Source: Acetobacteraceae bacterium
GTDB taxonomy: Bacteria; Pseudomonadota; Alphaproteobacteria; Acetobacterales; Acetobacteraceae
Assembly (NCBI GenBank): GCA_947475245.1
Contig: CANJLW010000015.1
Span: 25,908-89,907, forward strand
Direction: 5' to 3'
Length of the DNA stretch: 64,000 bases
In this document: positions 53,325 through 62,362 of the stretch, in pieces
How positions within the stretch are numbered: the first letter of the stretch is position 1
Layout of the letters: the number at the start of each line of letters is the position of its first letter
Made by a program: the position numbers and the translations under genes
The notes under the pieces: generated by a model
Database searches by the model: none
What the model saw: only the letters and a program-made list of their open reading frames with translations
Told to the model about the DNA's origin: nothing

Positions 53325-53649
53325 GCCGTCGGTAGTTTTTTTATTCTCGCTGAGTACGCGCAAATAAGGTCGGCTCCGTCCCGAGCCGACCGAAGTCTCC
53401 GATGGTTTTTTCGATCGGAGGATCAGTCTGAGCACCCCTGCCGAAAGCTTCGAGGGCGCACGGGTTGCCATATTAGAAAAATCATAGCAGTATTCGAGTG
53501 ATGATCCGGTGAAGACGCACGCACGGCGTCAAAAAATGCTATAAATTCACCGGCTTGTGCAGGTTTGATAAGACGATTTGGTTCGTTACGACCTCATTGT
53601 CGGCTCGGTATATTGTGCACTGCCGAGCACGTGAAACGGAGATTGAACG
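53325..53649. other. AT-richer spacer after gatB with two consecutive hairpins
   Basis: Hairpin 1 has a perfect 9-bp stem GGTCGGCTC (53368-53376) / GAGCCGACC (53383-53391) around CGTCCC. Hairpin 2 has CTCCGAT (53397-53403) / ATCGGAG (53414-53420) with the loop GGTTTTTTCG. They are 5 bp apart, 44-96 bp after the gatB stop; a T run (GTTTTTTTA) lies before them, at 53334-53342. The remainder to 53649 is unusually AT-rich for this window and likely holds the rlpA-like gene promoter. No gene is seen. Confidence 0.6.
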
Positions 53650-54129
53650 ATTATTAGCAAATTGCCCTTATCCTGGCTTGCCGGGATACGACAATATTCA
53701 TATGCGCCCTTGGTTGCAGCTTGTGTACTGATCGCGGCCCCGATCGAGGACGCTCAGGCGCGGGAAGCGCCTGCCCGGGCCGTTCAGAAGCCTGCTGTCT
53801 CCAAGGCACGCGCGGCAACAACCCACCGCGGCGCGGGCGCGTTCGCGCATCAGACCGGCGTGGCGTCCTATTACGGTAAGGCCCACAACGGGAAGCGCAC
53901 CGCGAGCGGCGTAAGGTTCAACCAGGAAGCGTTGACCGCCGCGCACTCTTCCTTGCCGTTCGGCACGAAGGTTAAGGTTACGCACGCCGCGAGCGGCCGC
54001 TCGGTTGTCGTCGTCATCAATGATCGCCTCTACTCCGGACGTCGCATCATCGACCTGTCCATGAGCGCCGCGCGCCAGCTTGGGATGATCCGGCAGGGCA
54101 TTGCGACCGTCTCGATCACCCCGGCCTGA
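53650..54129 (+). CDS. RlpA-like septal lytic transglycosylase family protein
   Basis: The start is unusual: GGAG at 53638-53641 is ideally spaced (8 bp) before ATT at 53650; the first normal start, TTG at 53662, would be 20 bp away. From the ATT the protein has 159 residues. A signal region (WLAGIRQYSYAPLVAACVLI) ends near DAQA. The DPBB/RlpA domain follows (GVASYYGKAHNGKRTASG, with FGTKVKVTH and VVVVINDRLYSGRRIIDLSM). RlpA enzymes cleave denuded glycan strands; the conserved Asp is in the VINDR motif. No SPOR domain is attached. Confidence 0.85.
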   Translation: MISKLPLSWLAGIRQYSYAPLVAACVLIAAPIEDAQAREAPARAVQKPAVSKARAATTHRGAGAFAHQTGVASYYGKAHNGKRTASGVRFNQEALTAAHSSLPFGTKVKVTHAASGRSVVVVINDRLYSGRRIIDLSMSAARQLGMIRQGIATVSITPA

Positions 54130-54232
54130 ACCTGTCTTTGGCGCGTAACGCGCCACCCCTCCCCATGTCTTATCTACGCGGTAGCCAATCGGCGACGCTC
54201 GCCGCATCATGGCCTGCCAAGGGAGATGGGAT

Positions 54233-55597
54233 ATGCACAGCGACATTCGTGGCCTCGAGATTACCGCGGCATCGGCCGAAGCGGTGCGTGCGTTCGATTA
54301 TGCCATCGACGGCTATCTGACCTATCGCGCTGATATTCCTCAGCGTTTGGGCGCGGTTTTCGCGCTCGACCCGGAATTCGGCATGGCGCACGTCCTGAAG
54401 GGCTATTTCGCGATGCTGGCCTACAAGCAGGCCGCGCTGCCGATGGCGCGTCAGGCGCTGCACGATGCCTGGCGCTACATCAACACCGGCACGCCGCGCG
54501 AACATGCCCATGTCGCCGCGTTGGAAGCCTGGGTCGACGGTCAACCCGATCGGGCGGCGGAAGTGTGGGATCAGATCCTGTGCGATCATCCGCACGACAT
54601 CTTGGCGTTCCGCCTCGCGCATTTCGTCAACTTCTGGCTCGGCCGGCCGGAGGCGATGTTGTCCTCCGTCCTGAGTGTGGAGAAGCACTGGAGCGAGGCG
54701 CAGCCCGGCTATAACTCCATCCTTGGCTGCCGATGCTTCGCGCACGAGGAAAGCGGGTACTACACGGAAGCCGAGCACGCGGGGCGAGAGGCGATTCGGC
54801 GGGACCCCGGGGATTTGTGGGCGACGCATGGGGTGGCCCATGTCCTGGAAATGACCGGCCGCCGGGGCGAGGGGATCGCCTGGGTGGAGGGTTTGCAGCA
54901 CAATTGGGCGGGGGCCAACAATCTGCAACACCACCTCTGGTGGCATTTGGCGATGTACAACGTCGAGCGGGGCGACTTCGCGCGCGTGCTGGAACTGTAC
55001 GACACGGGGTTCCGTAACCTGTCCGCGCCGCTGACGGTCGCCAACCCCGACGTTTACATCGACGTGCAGAACGCATGCTCGATGCTGTTTCGTCTGGGAC
55101 GGCAGGGGGTGGATGTCGGCGATCGCTGGATCGAACTGGCGGATCAGGCGGAGGCGCGGATTGGCGACTGCCTGTCGGCGTTTACCGTGCCGCATTGGAT
55201 GATGGCGCTGGCCGCGACCGGTCGCGACTCGGCGGCGGAGCAGATGCTGGCCGGGATGCGCGATTTCGCGCAGGCGTCGAACGCCGAGACGCCCGGGATC
55301 ACGGCACGCCTGGTGCGGGACATCGCATTGCCCATCTCGGTCGCCGTGTTCGCGCACGGGCAGGGGCGGCATGCCGACGCAGTTGCCGCCATGCGGCCGG
55401 TCATCGGGGAGATGTACCGCTTGGGCGGCAGTCACGCGCAGCAGGATGTGTTGGAGCAGGTGTTCCTGGATTCGGCGTTGAAGGCGGGATTGAGCAACGA
55501 TGTCCGCATGCTGATGGAACGCGTCGCCGGTCGCCACCCGGTTGCGCCGGAGCGTCGGCGGGGGTACGCGATGGCCGCCGATATCCTGAAAGCGTAG
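54233..55597 (+). CDS. TTC38-like tetratricopeptide-repeat protein
   Basis: 454 residues from the ATG at 54233 (AAGGGAGATGGG site). TPR-like helices span nearly the whole length (for example [60 protein letters not shown]), matching the TTC38 family found from bacteria to animals. It has no signal peptide; probably a cytosolic scaffold. Function unknown in bacteria. 103 bp upstream of its start is the rlpA-like stop, and 86 bp after its stop is proA. Confidence 0.82.
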   Translation: MHSDIRGLEITAASAEAVRAFDYAIDGYLTYRADIPQRLGAVFALDPEFGMAHVLKGYFAMLAYKQAALPMARQALHDAWRYINTGTPREHAHVAALEAWVDGQPDRAAEVWDQILCDHPHDILAFRLAHFVNFWLGRPEAMLSSVLSVEKHWSEAQPGYNSILGCRCFAHEESGYYTEAEHAGREAIRRDPGDLWATHGVAHVLEMTGRRGEGIAWVEGLQHNWAGANNLQHHLWWHLAMYNVERGDFARVLELYDTGFRNLSAPLTVANPDVYIDVQNACSMLFRLGRQGVDVGDRWIELADQAEARIGDCLSAFTVPHWMMALAATGRDSAAEQMLAGMRDFAQASNAETPGITARLVRDIALPISVAVFAHGQGRHADAVAAMRPVIGEMYRLGGSHAQQDVLEQVFLDSALKAGLSNDVRMLMERVAGRHPVAPERRRGYAMAADILKA

Positions 55598-55683
55598 CCA
55601 ATCCCGTTTTGGTCATGGCTGATCCTCGCCTACTGGAAACCGTTTTCGGTAACGGGCAGACTGCCGATCGAGGATACTGGGCC

Positions 55684-56943
55684 ATGCACTTCGACACAGA
55701 ACACACAAAACACCTTCGTCAGGCCGCTACCGACGCACGTGCCGCCGGGCGCGTGCTGTCGCGGGCGCCGGCCGAACGCCGGAATGCCGCGCTGCGCGCC
55801 ATGGCGACCGAACTGCGCCGCGACGCCGAAGCGATCCTGGCCGCCAATGCCCTGGATATCGCGGCCAGCACCGCAAGCTCCGCGTTCCGCGACCGTCTGC
55901 TGCTGACGCCGGCGCGGGTGGAGGCGATGGCTAAAGGGTTGGAGGAAGTCGCCGATCTGCCCGATCCGCTGGGCCGTGTCCTGGCGGAATGGACCCGTCC
56001 CAACGGGCTGCGCTTTCAACGGATCGCGACCCCGATCGGGGTGATCGGGATGATCTACGAAAGCCGGCCCAACGTCGGGGCCGACGCGTCGGCGCTGTGC
56101 CTGAAGTCCGGCAATACGGTCATTCTGCGCGGCGGGTCGGAAAGCGCCAACAGCGCGCGGGCGATCAATACGTCCCTGGTCGCCGGCCTGCGCGCCGCGG
56201 GTCTGCCTGACGCCTGTGTTCAGGTCGCCCCCACCACCGACCGCGCCTATGTCGCCGCCATGCTCGGCGGCGCGGGCCTGATCGACCTGATCATTCCCCG
56301 CGGCGGCAAGTCGCTGGTGGAGCGCGTGCAGAATGAAGCCCGCGTGCCCGTCCTCGCCCATGCCGAGGGCATGTGCCACACCTATGTCCACGCCGCCGCC
56401 GATCCCGACATGGCGCGCGCCATCGTCGCCAATGCCAAGATGCGCCGCACCGGCGTTTGCGGAGCCACGGAAACGCTGCTGATCGATCGCGCGGTCGCGC
56501 CGACGCTGCTTGGGCCGATCATCGCCGATCTGCGCGCGCTGGGGTGCGACTTCCGCGCCGACGCCGCCGCTCGGGCGATCGTGCCGGACCTGACTCCGGC
56601 CAACGATACCGATTTCGATACCGAATGGCTGGACGCCGTCATGTCCGTCGCCGTCGTCGATGGCGTCGATCAGGCGGTGGCGCATATCGCTCGGCACGGC
56701 AGCGAACATACCGACGCCATCGTGACGCAAGATGCCGACGCGGCGGATCGCTTTCTGCGCGGCATCGACAGTTCGGTCGGGCTTTGGAACGCCTCCACCC
56801 AGTTCTGCGACGGCGGAGAGTTCGGCTTCGGGGCGGAAATCGGCATTGCCACCGGGCGCATGCATGCGCGGGGGCCGGTGGGTCTGGAGCAATTGACCAC
56901 GTATCGCTACCTGGTGGTCGGCAACGGTCAGGTCCGTCCCTGA
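55684..56943 (+). CDS. proA: Gamma-glutamyl phosphate reductase
   Basis: 419 residues, normal length. It reduces glutamyl-5-phosphate to the semialdehyde in proline biosynthesis. The NADPH-binding and aldehyde-dehydrogenase-like segments are clear ([38 protein letters not shown]), and the catalytic Cys is in [15 protein letters not shown]. The order proA-nadD-rsfS is conserved; proB and obg are not upstream here. Confidence 0.96.
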   Translation: MHFDTEHTKHLRQAATDARAAGRVLSRAPAERRNAALRAMATELRRDAEAILAANALDIAASTASSAFRDRLLLTPARVEAMAKGLEEVADLPDPLGRVLAEWTRPNGLRFQRIATPIGVIGMIYESRPNVGADASALCLKSGNTVILRGGSESANSARAINTSLVAGLRAAGLPDACVQVAPTTDRAYVAAMLGGAGLIDLIIPRGGKSLVERVQNEARVPVLAHAEGMCHTYVHAAADPDMARAIVANAKMRRTGVCGATETLLIDRAVAPTLLGPIIADLRALGCDFRADAAARAIVPDLTPANDTDFDTEWLDAVMSVAVVDGVDQAVAHIARHGSEHTDAIVTQDADAADRFLRGIDSSVGLWNASTQFCDGGEFGFGAEIGIATGRMHARGPVGLEQLTTYRYLVVGNGQVRP

Positions 56944-57560
56944 ACCGTATTCCCGATCCGCTTCCGCGATTTGGCGATCGGCGGCGCACGGCAATCGGAC
57001 TCCTGGGTGGTTCGTTCAACCCGGCGCATGCGGGCCATCTGCACGTTGCCCGTCTCGCGCTGCGGCGCATGAACCTTGATCAGGTCTGGATGTTGGTGTC
57101 GCCCGGCAATCCGCTGAAACCGCGACGCGGGATGGCGCCGTTCCCCGACCGCCTCGCCGGCGCACGCGCCCTGGGCGACGGCCGTCGCATTCTGGCTACC
57201 GGGATCGAGGCCGCGCTGGGCACACGCTATACCGTCGACACGCTGCGACTGTTGCTGCGGCGGTTCCCTCGGGCGCGCTTCGTCTGGCTCATGGGAGCCG
57301 ATATTCTTGAACAATTGCCGCATTGGCGCCGTTGGATCGACCTTGCGCGCAATCTGTCCTTTGCGGTCCTGCCTCGACCGGACTACAACCACAGGGCGTT
57401 GGCTGGGCAGGCGGCCAAACGCCTGCGTCCGTTCCGGCGCCAAGCCAGTCAGGCAGCCTTGTTGCCGGGGCGCGCGCCGGCCTGGGTTTTCGTGCCGGCA
57501 CCGCAGAATACCATGTCCGCCACCGCTATCAGAGAAGCTGGCAAAGGAGCCACGTCATAG
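56940..57560 (+). CDS. nadD: Nicotinate-nucleotide adenylyltransferase
   Basis: 206 residues. It makes deamido-NAD from nicotinate mononucleotide and ATP. The signature [20 protein letters not shown] (with the HxGH nucleotide-binding motif) and the ISTxxR-like C-terminal TMSATAIRE are present. There is no ATG, GTG or TTG in frame before GGSFNP. The likely start is CTG at 56940, sharing bases with the proA TGA stop (CTGA) and with AGG seven bases before it. Coupled translation would match the ATGA/GTGA overlaps elsewhere. Confidence 0.85.
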   Translation: MNRIPDPLPRFGDRRRTAIGLLGGSFNPAHAGHLHVARLALRRMNLDQVWMLVSPGNPLKPRRGMAPFPDRLAGARALGDGRRILATGIEAALGTRYTVDTLRLLLRRFPRARFVWLMGADILEQLPHWRRWIDLARNLSFAVLPRPDYNHRALAGQAAKRLRPFRRQASQAALLPGRAPAWVFVPAPQNTMSATAIREAGKGATS

Positions 57561-58075
57561 CCACCCCGCCCAAGCTGCCGCCCTCTCCGGCGCGCCATAC
57601 CCCCACGACCCGTAAACGCGTCGCGAAGCCCAAGCTCGCGGAAGCCGCGAAGACGCCGGGATCTCCCCGCAAGAAGACCATCGCCGCCGGCCCGATGAAG
57701 GCCGTGACGCCACGCGCCCGTAAGCCGAAGGCAAAGACCGAACCGTCGGAACTCGATCGCCTGCAAGGTGTGATCGTCCTGAGCCTGGAAGACGACAAGG
57801 CGGAAAACGTCCTCGCCCTGAAGTTGGAGGGGAAGGCGATGTTCTGCGATCGCATGGTAATCGCGACAGGCCTCGCCGATCGTCAGATCAGCGCCATGGC
57901 GCAGCATCTGAAGGAAAAGCTGCACGAGGCCGGTCTGAAACGCGTTCAGATCGAAGGATTGGGCGGGTCGGATTGGGTTCTGATCGATGCCGGCGACATC
58001 GTCGTCCATCTGTTTAAGCCCGACGCGCGGGAGATGTACGCGTTGGAGAAGATGTGGGGCAGCGATCTCGATTAG
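57557..58075 (+). CDS. rsfS: Ribosomal silencing factor RsfS (YbeB/Iojap)
   Basis: 172 residues if it begins at ATA 57557. That codon overlaps the nadD stop (ATAG) and has a strong AAAGGAG seven bases before it. The first in-frame ATG (57695) would give 126 residues but lacks a ribosome site. The basic N-terminal extension (TRKRVAKPKLAEAAKTPGSP) precedes the RsfS fold: LDRLQGVIVLSLEDDKAENV, FCDRMVIATGLADRQISAMA, DWVLIDAGDIVVHLFKPDAR. RsfS binds L14 and blocks subunit joining in starvation. Start uncertain. Confidence 0.85.
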   Translation: MATPPKLPPSPARHTPTTRKRVAKPKLAEAAKTPGSPRKKTIAAGPMKAVTPRARKPKAKTEPSELDRLQGVIVLSLEDDKAENVLALKLEGKAMFCDRMVIATGLADRQISAMAQHLKEKLHEAGLKRVQIEGLGGSDWVLIDAGDIVVHLFKPDAREMYALEKMWGSDLD

Positions 58076-58285
58076 TCCAATTCGACGCTCAGGGCGCGGA
58101 GCGCGGCGGTGTGCGTGGACCGTGCGCCCGGCGCGTAATGCCTCCGCCGTCAGGGTCTCCACACGCAACCCACCCTGCATGACGCCGATGCGCCCGCAGA
58201 GATGCGCAACAACCGGAAGATTGTGACTGACCAGCACATAGGTCAGGTCGCGCGTTTGCCGTAAATCGGCGAGCAGGTTCCGATG
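58072..58285 (-). pseudogene. Remnant of an oligopeptide-type ABC ATPase gene (C-terminal part)
   Basis: Reading leftward from about 58285, the translation gives RNLLADLRQTRDLTYVLVSH, then NLPVVAHLCGRIGVMQGGLR and AEALRAGRTVHAH. This matches the region after Walker B in Dpp/Opp-type ATPases (switch His in VSH). It continues only after a one-base shift, into TAALRALSVELD and a stop at 58072-58074. The N-terminal two-thirds (Walker A, signature, Walker B) is missing. It overlaps the rsfS stop region by 4 bp and is divergent from the molybdoenzyme gene. Confidence 0.75.
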
Positions 58286-58338
58286 TTGCGGTGCGCTTGG
58301 TTTGGCAAGGGTTGGGGTCGCGCGCTAGGCTCCCTCCC

Positions 58339-60411
58339 ATGAATGCACATCGCGATATCCGGGCCTCCGTCTGCCCGCACGACTGCCCCTCTACCTGCGC
58401 CCTGTCCGTGGAGGTCATCGACGGCGTTCGCATCGGCGCGGTGCGCGGGGCGGAGGACAACAGCTACACCGCCGGCGTGATCTGCGCGAAGGTCGCGCGC
58501 TATGCCGAACGCATCCATCACCCGGACCGGTTGACGCATCCCTTGCTGCGGGTCGGGCCGAAAGGATCGACGCAGTTCCGCCGCATTGGGTGGGAGGAGG
58601 CGCTCGACCGTATCGCGCAGCGCTTCATCGACGACGCGGCCCGGTATGGAAGCGAAGCGATCTGGCCGTACTTCTTCGCCGGGACCATGGGGCTGGTGCA
58701 GCGCGACGGGATCAACCGCCTGCGCAACGCGATGCGCTATTCGCGCCAGAAGATGACGATCTGCACGACGCTGCCGGAACTCGGCTGGGTTGCCGGCGTC
58801 GGCACGCCGCGCGGCGTCGATCCGCGGGAGATGGCCAAATCCGATCTGATCGTGATCTGGGGCGGCAATCCGGTTTCCACCCAGGTCAACGTCATGACCC
58901 ATGTCGCCCGCGCCCGGAAAGAGCGCGGCGCCAAGGTCGTGGTGATCGACCCCTATCGCACGCCCACCGCCGCCGTCGCGGACATGCACCTGTCGCCCCG
59001 CCCCGGCACCGACGGCGCCCTGGCCTGCGCCGTGATGCATATCGCCTTCCGCGACGGGTATGCCGATCGCGCTTACATGGCGCGCTACACCGATTGTCCG
59101 GACGCGCTGGAAGCGCATTTGCGCACCCGCGATCCGGCCTGGGCCGCCGCCATCACCGGCCTCCCCATCTCCGAAATCGAGGCGTTTGCTCGGCTTTACG
59201 GGACGACCCAACGCAGCTTCATCCGTGCCGGCTACGGGTTCGCGCGCGGGCGTAACGGCGTCGCGAACATGCATGCCGTCACCTGCCTGCCCGCCGTCAC
59301 CGGTGCCTGGCTGCACGAGGGCGGTGGGGCGTTATGGTCCAATCGTGGCATGTATCACTGGAACAAGACGCTGATCGAAGGCAACGACGTGCTGGATACC
59401 GGCATTCGCGTGCTGGACATGAGCCGGATCGGCAGCGTCCTGACCGGCGATCGCAGCGAATTGGGCGACGGGCCGCAGGTTCACGCGATGCTGATCCAGA
59501 ACCAGAACCCGCTGGACGTCTGTCCCGACAGCAACCGCGTGCGCCGCGGCTTCGGGCGCGACGATCTGTTCGTCGCCACGCACGAACAGTTCATGACCGA
59601 AACCGCGCGCTGGTCCGACATCGTGCTGCCGGCGACGATGTTCATGGAGCACGACGATCTCTACCAGGCCGGCGGGCACAGCCATATTCAGATCGGCCCC
59701 AAGCTGATCGATCCCCCCGGCGAATGTCGATCCAACCACGAAGTCATCCAGGGTCTGGCCAGGCGTCTCGGCGCCAAACATCGCGGCTTCGACATGACGG
59801 CGATGGAGATCGTCGACGAGACCTTGCGCGTCTCCGGCTGGCCCGACGCGGCGACGGTGCAGCGGGAGCGCTGGATCGATGCGATGCCGTCGTTCGAGGA
59901 GTCACACTTCCTGAACGGCTTCGCCAACCGCGACAAGCGCTTCCACTTCGCGCCCGATTGGGCGGCGCTGGGTCCGAACCATGCCATGATGCCGAAACTG
60001 CCGGATCACATGCGCTCGATCGACGACATCGCGCCCGATCGACCGTTCCGGCTTGTGACGGCGCCCGCGCGCAGCTTCCTGAACTCCAGCTTCAGTGAGA
60101 TGCCGTCCGGTCGTAAGCGGGAGGGCCGTCCGACCGTGTTGATCCACGCAAGCGACGCCGATCGGCTGGGTATCGCGGATGGCGCGAAGGTGCGCCTGGG
60201 CAACGCGCGCGGAGAGGTCGTTCTGCACGCGAAGATCGCGCCTGGGCAGTTGTCGGGCGTTTTGGTGTCGGAAAGTGTCTGGCCCGGCGAATACTTCGAA
60301 GGCGGCATCGGCATCAACGCGCTGACCAGCGACGATCCCGGCCCGCCCGCCGGCGGCGCGGTGTTTCACGACACGTCCGTCTGGTTGAAGGCCGAACCCG
60401 TCGCGGCTTAA
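58339..60411 (+). CDS. Molybdopterin-dependent oxidoreductase (DMSO reductase family), cytoplasmic
   Basis: 690 residues from the ATG at 58339. The N-terminal iron-sulfur motif is CPHDCPSTCAL with a later Cys in GVICAKVARYAERIHHPDRL, so a [4Fe-4S] cluster is likely. The catalytic domain (about 60-560) has DLIVIWGGNPVSTQVNVMTH, VVVIDPYRTPTAAVADMHL and AMLIQNQNPLDVCPDS; the C-terminal molybdopterin dinucleotide-binding domain ends PAGGAVFHDT. No signal peptide. The substrate cannot be inferred. It has no partner electron-transfer gene nearby. Confidence 0.9.
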   Translation: MNAHRDIRASVCPHDCPSTCALSVEVIDGVRIGAVRGAEDNSYTAGVICAKVARYAERIHHPDRLTHPLLRVGPKGSTQFRRIGWEEALDRIAQRFIDDAARYGSEAIWPYFFAGTMGLVQRDGINRLRNAMRYSRQKMTICTTLPELGWVAGVGTPRGVDPREMAKSDLIVIWGGNPVSTQVNVMTHVARARKERGAKVVVIDPYRTPTAAVADMHLSPRPGTDGALACAVMHIAFRDGYADRAYMARYTDCPDALEAHLRTRDPAWAAAITGLPISEIEAFARLYGTTQRSFIRAGYGFARGRNGVANMHAVTCLPAVTGAWLHEGGGALWSNRGMYHWNKTLIEGNDVLDTGIRVLDMSRIGSVLTGDRSELGDGPQVHAMLIQNQNPLDVCPDSNRVRRGFGRDDLFVATHEQFMTETARWSDIVLPATMFMEHDDLYQAGGHSHIQIGPKLIDPPGECRSNHEVIQGLARRLGAKHRGFDMTAMEIVDETLRVSGWPDAATVQRERWIDAMPSFEESHFLNGFANRDKRFHFAPDWAALGPNHAMMPKLPDHMRSIDDIAPDRPFRLVTAPARSFLNSSFSEMPSGRKREGRPTVLIHASDADRLGIADGAKVRLGNARGEVVLHAKIAPGQLSGVLVSESVWPGEYFEGGIGINALTSDDPGPPAGGAVFHDTSVWLKAEPVAA

Positions 60412-60578
60412 TGCGGCCGCTTCGATGCCTCATCGAAGACCGAGCAGGCGAGGGTGACGAGTTTCTTGGCGGTGGTCGTCAGCCCCGCCTGATCGGCGGC
60501 CTGTGCCAATGTGATCAGACGATCGGACAGTATCAGCGCGCTGACAGTGTCCTCGAATGGCGTGGCGAGTGTGCGCAT
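60408..60578 (-). CDS. Small conserved-looking protein of 56 residues
   Basis: A short frame on the minus strand, begun by GAGGAA nine bases before the ATG at 60578. The protein opens MRTLATPFEDTVSALIL, then SDRLITLAQAADQAGLTT, then TAKKLVTLACSVFDEASK and ends RPH. Helical, with no Cys-rich or TM features. It ends overlapping the molybdoenzyme stop by three bases (convergent). It is 58 bp downstream of the RHH gene on the same strand. Real by ribosome site and composition, unrecognised otherwise. Confidence 0.6.
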   Translation of the reverse strand: MRTLATPFEDTVSALILSDRLITLAQAADQAGLTTTAKKLVTLACSVFDEASKRPH

Positions 60579-60636
60579 GGACGGCGTTCCTCATTCATCG
60601 GTAACGATAGAATGCCGCGGTACTCTTTCCAGGACG

Positions 60637-60864
60637 TTAACGTCGGTCGGATTGTCGCATGAATTCCCGCAGCGCCAGCACGCGCAACGCCGAAGCCAAA
60701 GGCTGTCCATCCCGGCGTTCCGCGTCTGTCGCCGCCACCAGGGCGGACAGCGTTTGTTCGCGGGCTGTCGCGATTCTTGCCAAAGCCTCCCAGAACGCCG
60801 GTTCCAGCGCGACGCTGGTGCGGTGACCGGCGAGGGAGAAGCTGCGTTTGGTCAATCCCGTCAT
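60637..60864 (-). CDS. Ribbon-helix-helix domain protein (COG4321-like)
   Basis: 75 residues: [20 protein letters not shown] (RHH beta strand plus first helix), then [20 protein letters not shown] and a C-terminal [13 protein letters not shown]. This matches the RHH_4 group found widely in alphaproteobacteria, thought to be DNA-binding. It overlaps queG by 3 bp (ATGA). Target unknown; autoregulation of the queuosine operon is a guess. Confidence 0.85.
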   Translation of the reverse strand: MTGLTKRSFSLAGHRTSVALEPAFWEALARIATAREQTLSALVAATDAERRDGQPLASALRVLALREFMRQSDRR

Positions 60865-61898
60865 GGGCGCTTGTCCGTTTGTGCCAATGCCCAGGCCGCG
60901 GTTGCGGCGACCGTCGGGTCGGGATCGGCGGTCAGCGCCCGCGCGGCGGAGCGCAGCGTGGGATCGCCGGAGTTGCCGATGGCGATGAGGACGTTGCGTA
61001 CGAAACGGTTTCGGCCGATGCGCTTGATGGGGGAACCCGCGAACATCGCGCGGAAACCGGCGTCGTCCAATGCGGCCAGCGCCGCCAGACGCGGCGCGGT
61101 CAGGTCGGCGCGGGCGCGCAGTCCGGCGTGGGCGGTCGGCTGGGCGAAACGGTTCCAGGGGCAGACCGCGAGGCAATCGTCGCACCCATAGATTCGATTG
61201 CCCATCCGGGACCGCAGGTCCAGCGGGATCGGCCCTTTATGCTCGATGGTCAGGTACGAGATGCACCGGGTTGCATCCAGTCGATACGGGGCGGGAAACG
61301 CATCGGTCGGGCACGCGGTCAGGCAGCGCGCGCAGGTGCCGCAACGATCGGCGTGCGGCGGATCGGCTGGTATTTCCAGCGTCGTATAGATCTCCCCCAG
61401 AAACAACCACGATCCGTGGGCGCGGGATACCAGATTGGTGTGCTTGCCCTGCCAGCCAAGGCCGGCACGCTGGGCGAGCGGCTTTTCCATCACCGGCGCG
61501 GTATCGACGAAGACCTTCACCTGTGGCCCAAACCGCGAGACCACGAACTGCGCGAGGTGCTTGAGTTTGCCCTTCACCAGGTCGTGGTAGTCCCGATGGC
61601 GCGCATAGACGGATATGGTGCCGCGATCGGGCTGTGACAGCGATGCCAGCGGATCGTCGTCCGGCGCATAGGACAGTCCCAGCGCGATGACGGATCTGGC
61701 TTCCGGCCAAAGCGATTGGGGATGGGCGCGCTGATCGGCGCGGTCGGCCAGCCAGCCCATGTCGCCGTGCTGGCCGGCATCGATGAACGCGCGTAGTCTG
61801 GTGCGCGCCTCCGGCCCCAGTTCGGCGGTTGCGAAGCCGATCGCGTCGAAGCCGAGGGACAGAGCGCGATCGCGGATGACGGCGCGCGGATCGACCAT
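60861..61898 (-). CDS. queG: Epoxyqueuosine reductase QueG
   Basis: 345 residues from the ATG at 61898. Two [4Fe-4S] motifs are intact: [16 protein letters not shown] and [14 protein letters not shown] (plus the Cys in [12 protein letters not shown]), and the cobalamin-domain active site around [15 protein letters not shown]. The C-terminal part is HEAT-like ([19 protein letters not shown]). It catalyses the last step of queuosine synthesis, reducing epoxyqueuosine in tRNA. Translation is coupled to queF (TGATG overlap). Confidence 0.95.
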   Translation of the reverse strand: MVDPRAVIRDRALSLGFDAIGFATAELGPEARTRLRAFIDAGQHGDMGWLADRADQRAHPQSLWPEARSVIALGLSYAPDDDPLASLSQPDRGTISVYARHRDYHDLVKGKLKHLAQFVVSRFGPQVKVFVDTAPVMEKPLAQRAGLGWQGKHTNLVSRAHGSWLFLGEIYTTLEIPADPPHADRCGTCARCLTACPTDAFPAPYRLDATRCISYLTIEHKGPIPLDLRSRMGNRIYGCDDCLAVCPWNRFAQPTAHAGLRARADLTAPRLAALAALDDAGFRAMFAGSPIKRIGRNRFVRNVLIAIGNSGDPTLRSAARALTADPDPTVAATAAWALAQTDKRP

Positions 61899-62362
61899 CA
61901 CCCCCGCCCGCGATACCCCGGCACGTCCTGCGCCGGGATCCACGCGCCCTCGGGCGGCGCGCCGGTCTGCCAGAACACATCGATCGGAATCCCGCCGCGC
62001 GGATACCAGTAGCCGCCGATGCGCAGCCAGATCGGGTCCAGCAGCGCGATCAGACGATCGGCGATCTGGATCGTACAGGCCTCGTGAAACGCGCCATGGT
62101 TACGAAACGATGCCATGAACAGCTTCAAGGACTTGCTCTCCACGATCCAGTCGCGCGAAATTATATCGATTACGATATGAGCAAAATCCGGCTGCCCGGT
62201 CAGCGGGCACAGCGACGTGAATTCCGGGCAGGTAAAGCGCACCACGTAGTGCTTGCCGGCGCCGGGATTGGGCACCCGTTCCAGCAGGGCCGCCTCGGGC
62301 GATTGGGGTTGCGGCGCGGCGTGACCCAGTTGCGTCAGGCCGTCATAGCGTGTGTCACTCAT
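61898..62362 (-). CDS. queF: NADPH-dependent 7-cyano-7-deazaguanine reductase QueF
   Basis: 154 residues, short (unimodular) QueF. The nucleophilic Cys is in [17 protein letters not shown]; the NADPH-binding [20 protein letters not shown] follows. It reduces preQ0 to preQ1 for tRNA insertion by Tgt. The start overlaps the tgt stop by 4 bp (ATGA on the minus strand) and the stop overlaps queG by one base. Confidence 0.95.
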   Translation of the reverse strand: MSDTRYDGLTQLGHAAPQPQSPEAALLERVPNPGAGKHYVVRFTCPEFTSLCPLTGQPDFAHIVIDIISRDWIVESKSLKLFMASFRNHGAFHEACTIQIADRLIALLDPIWLRIGGYWYPRGGIPIDVFWQTGAPPEGAWIPAQDVPGYRGRG

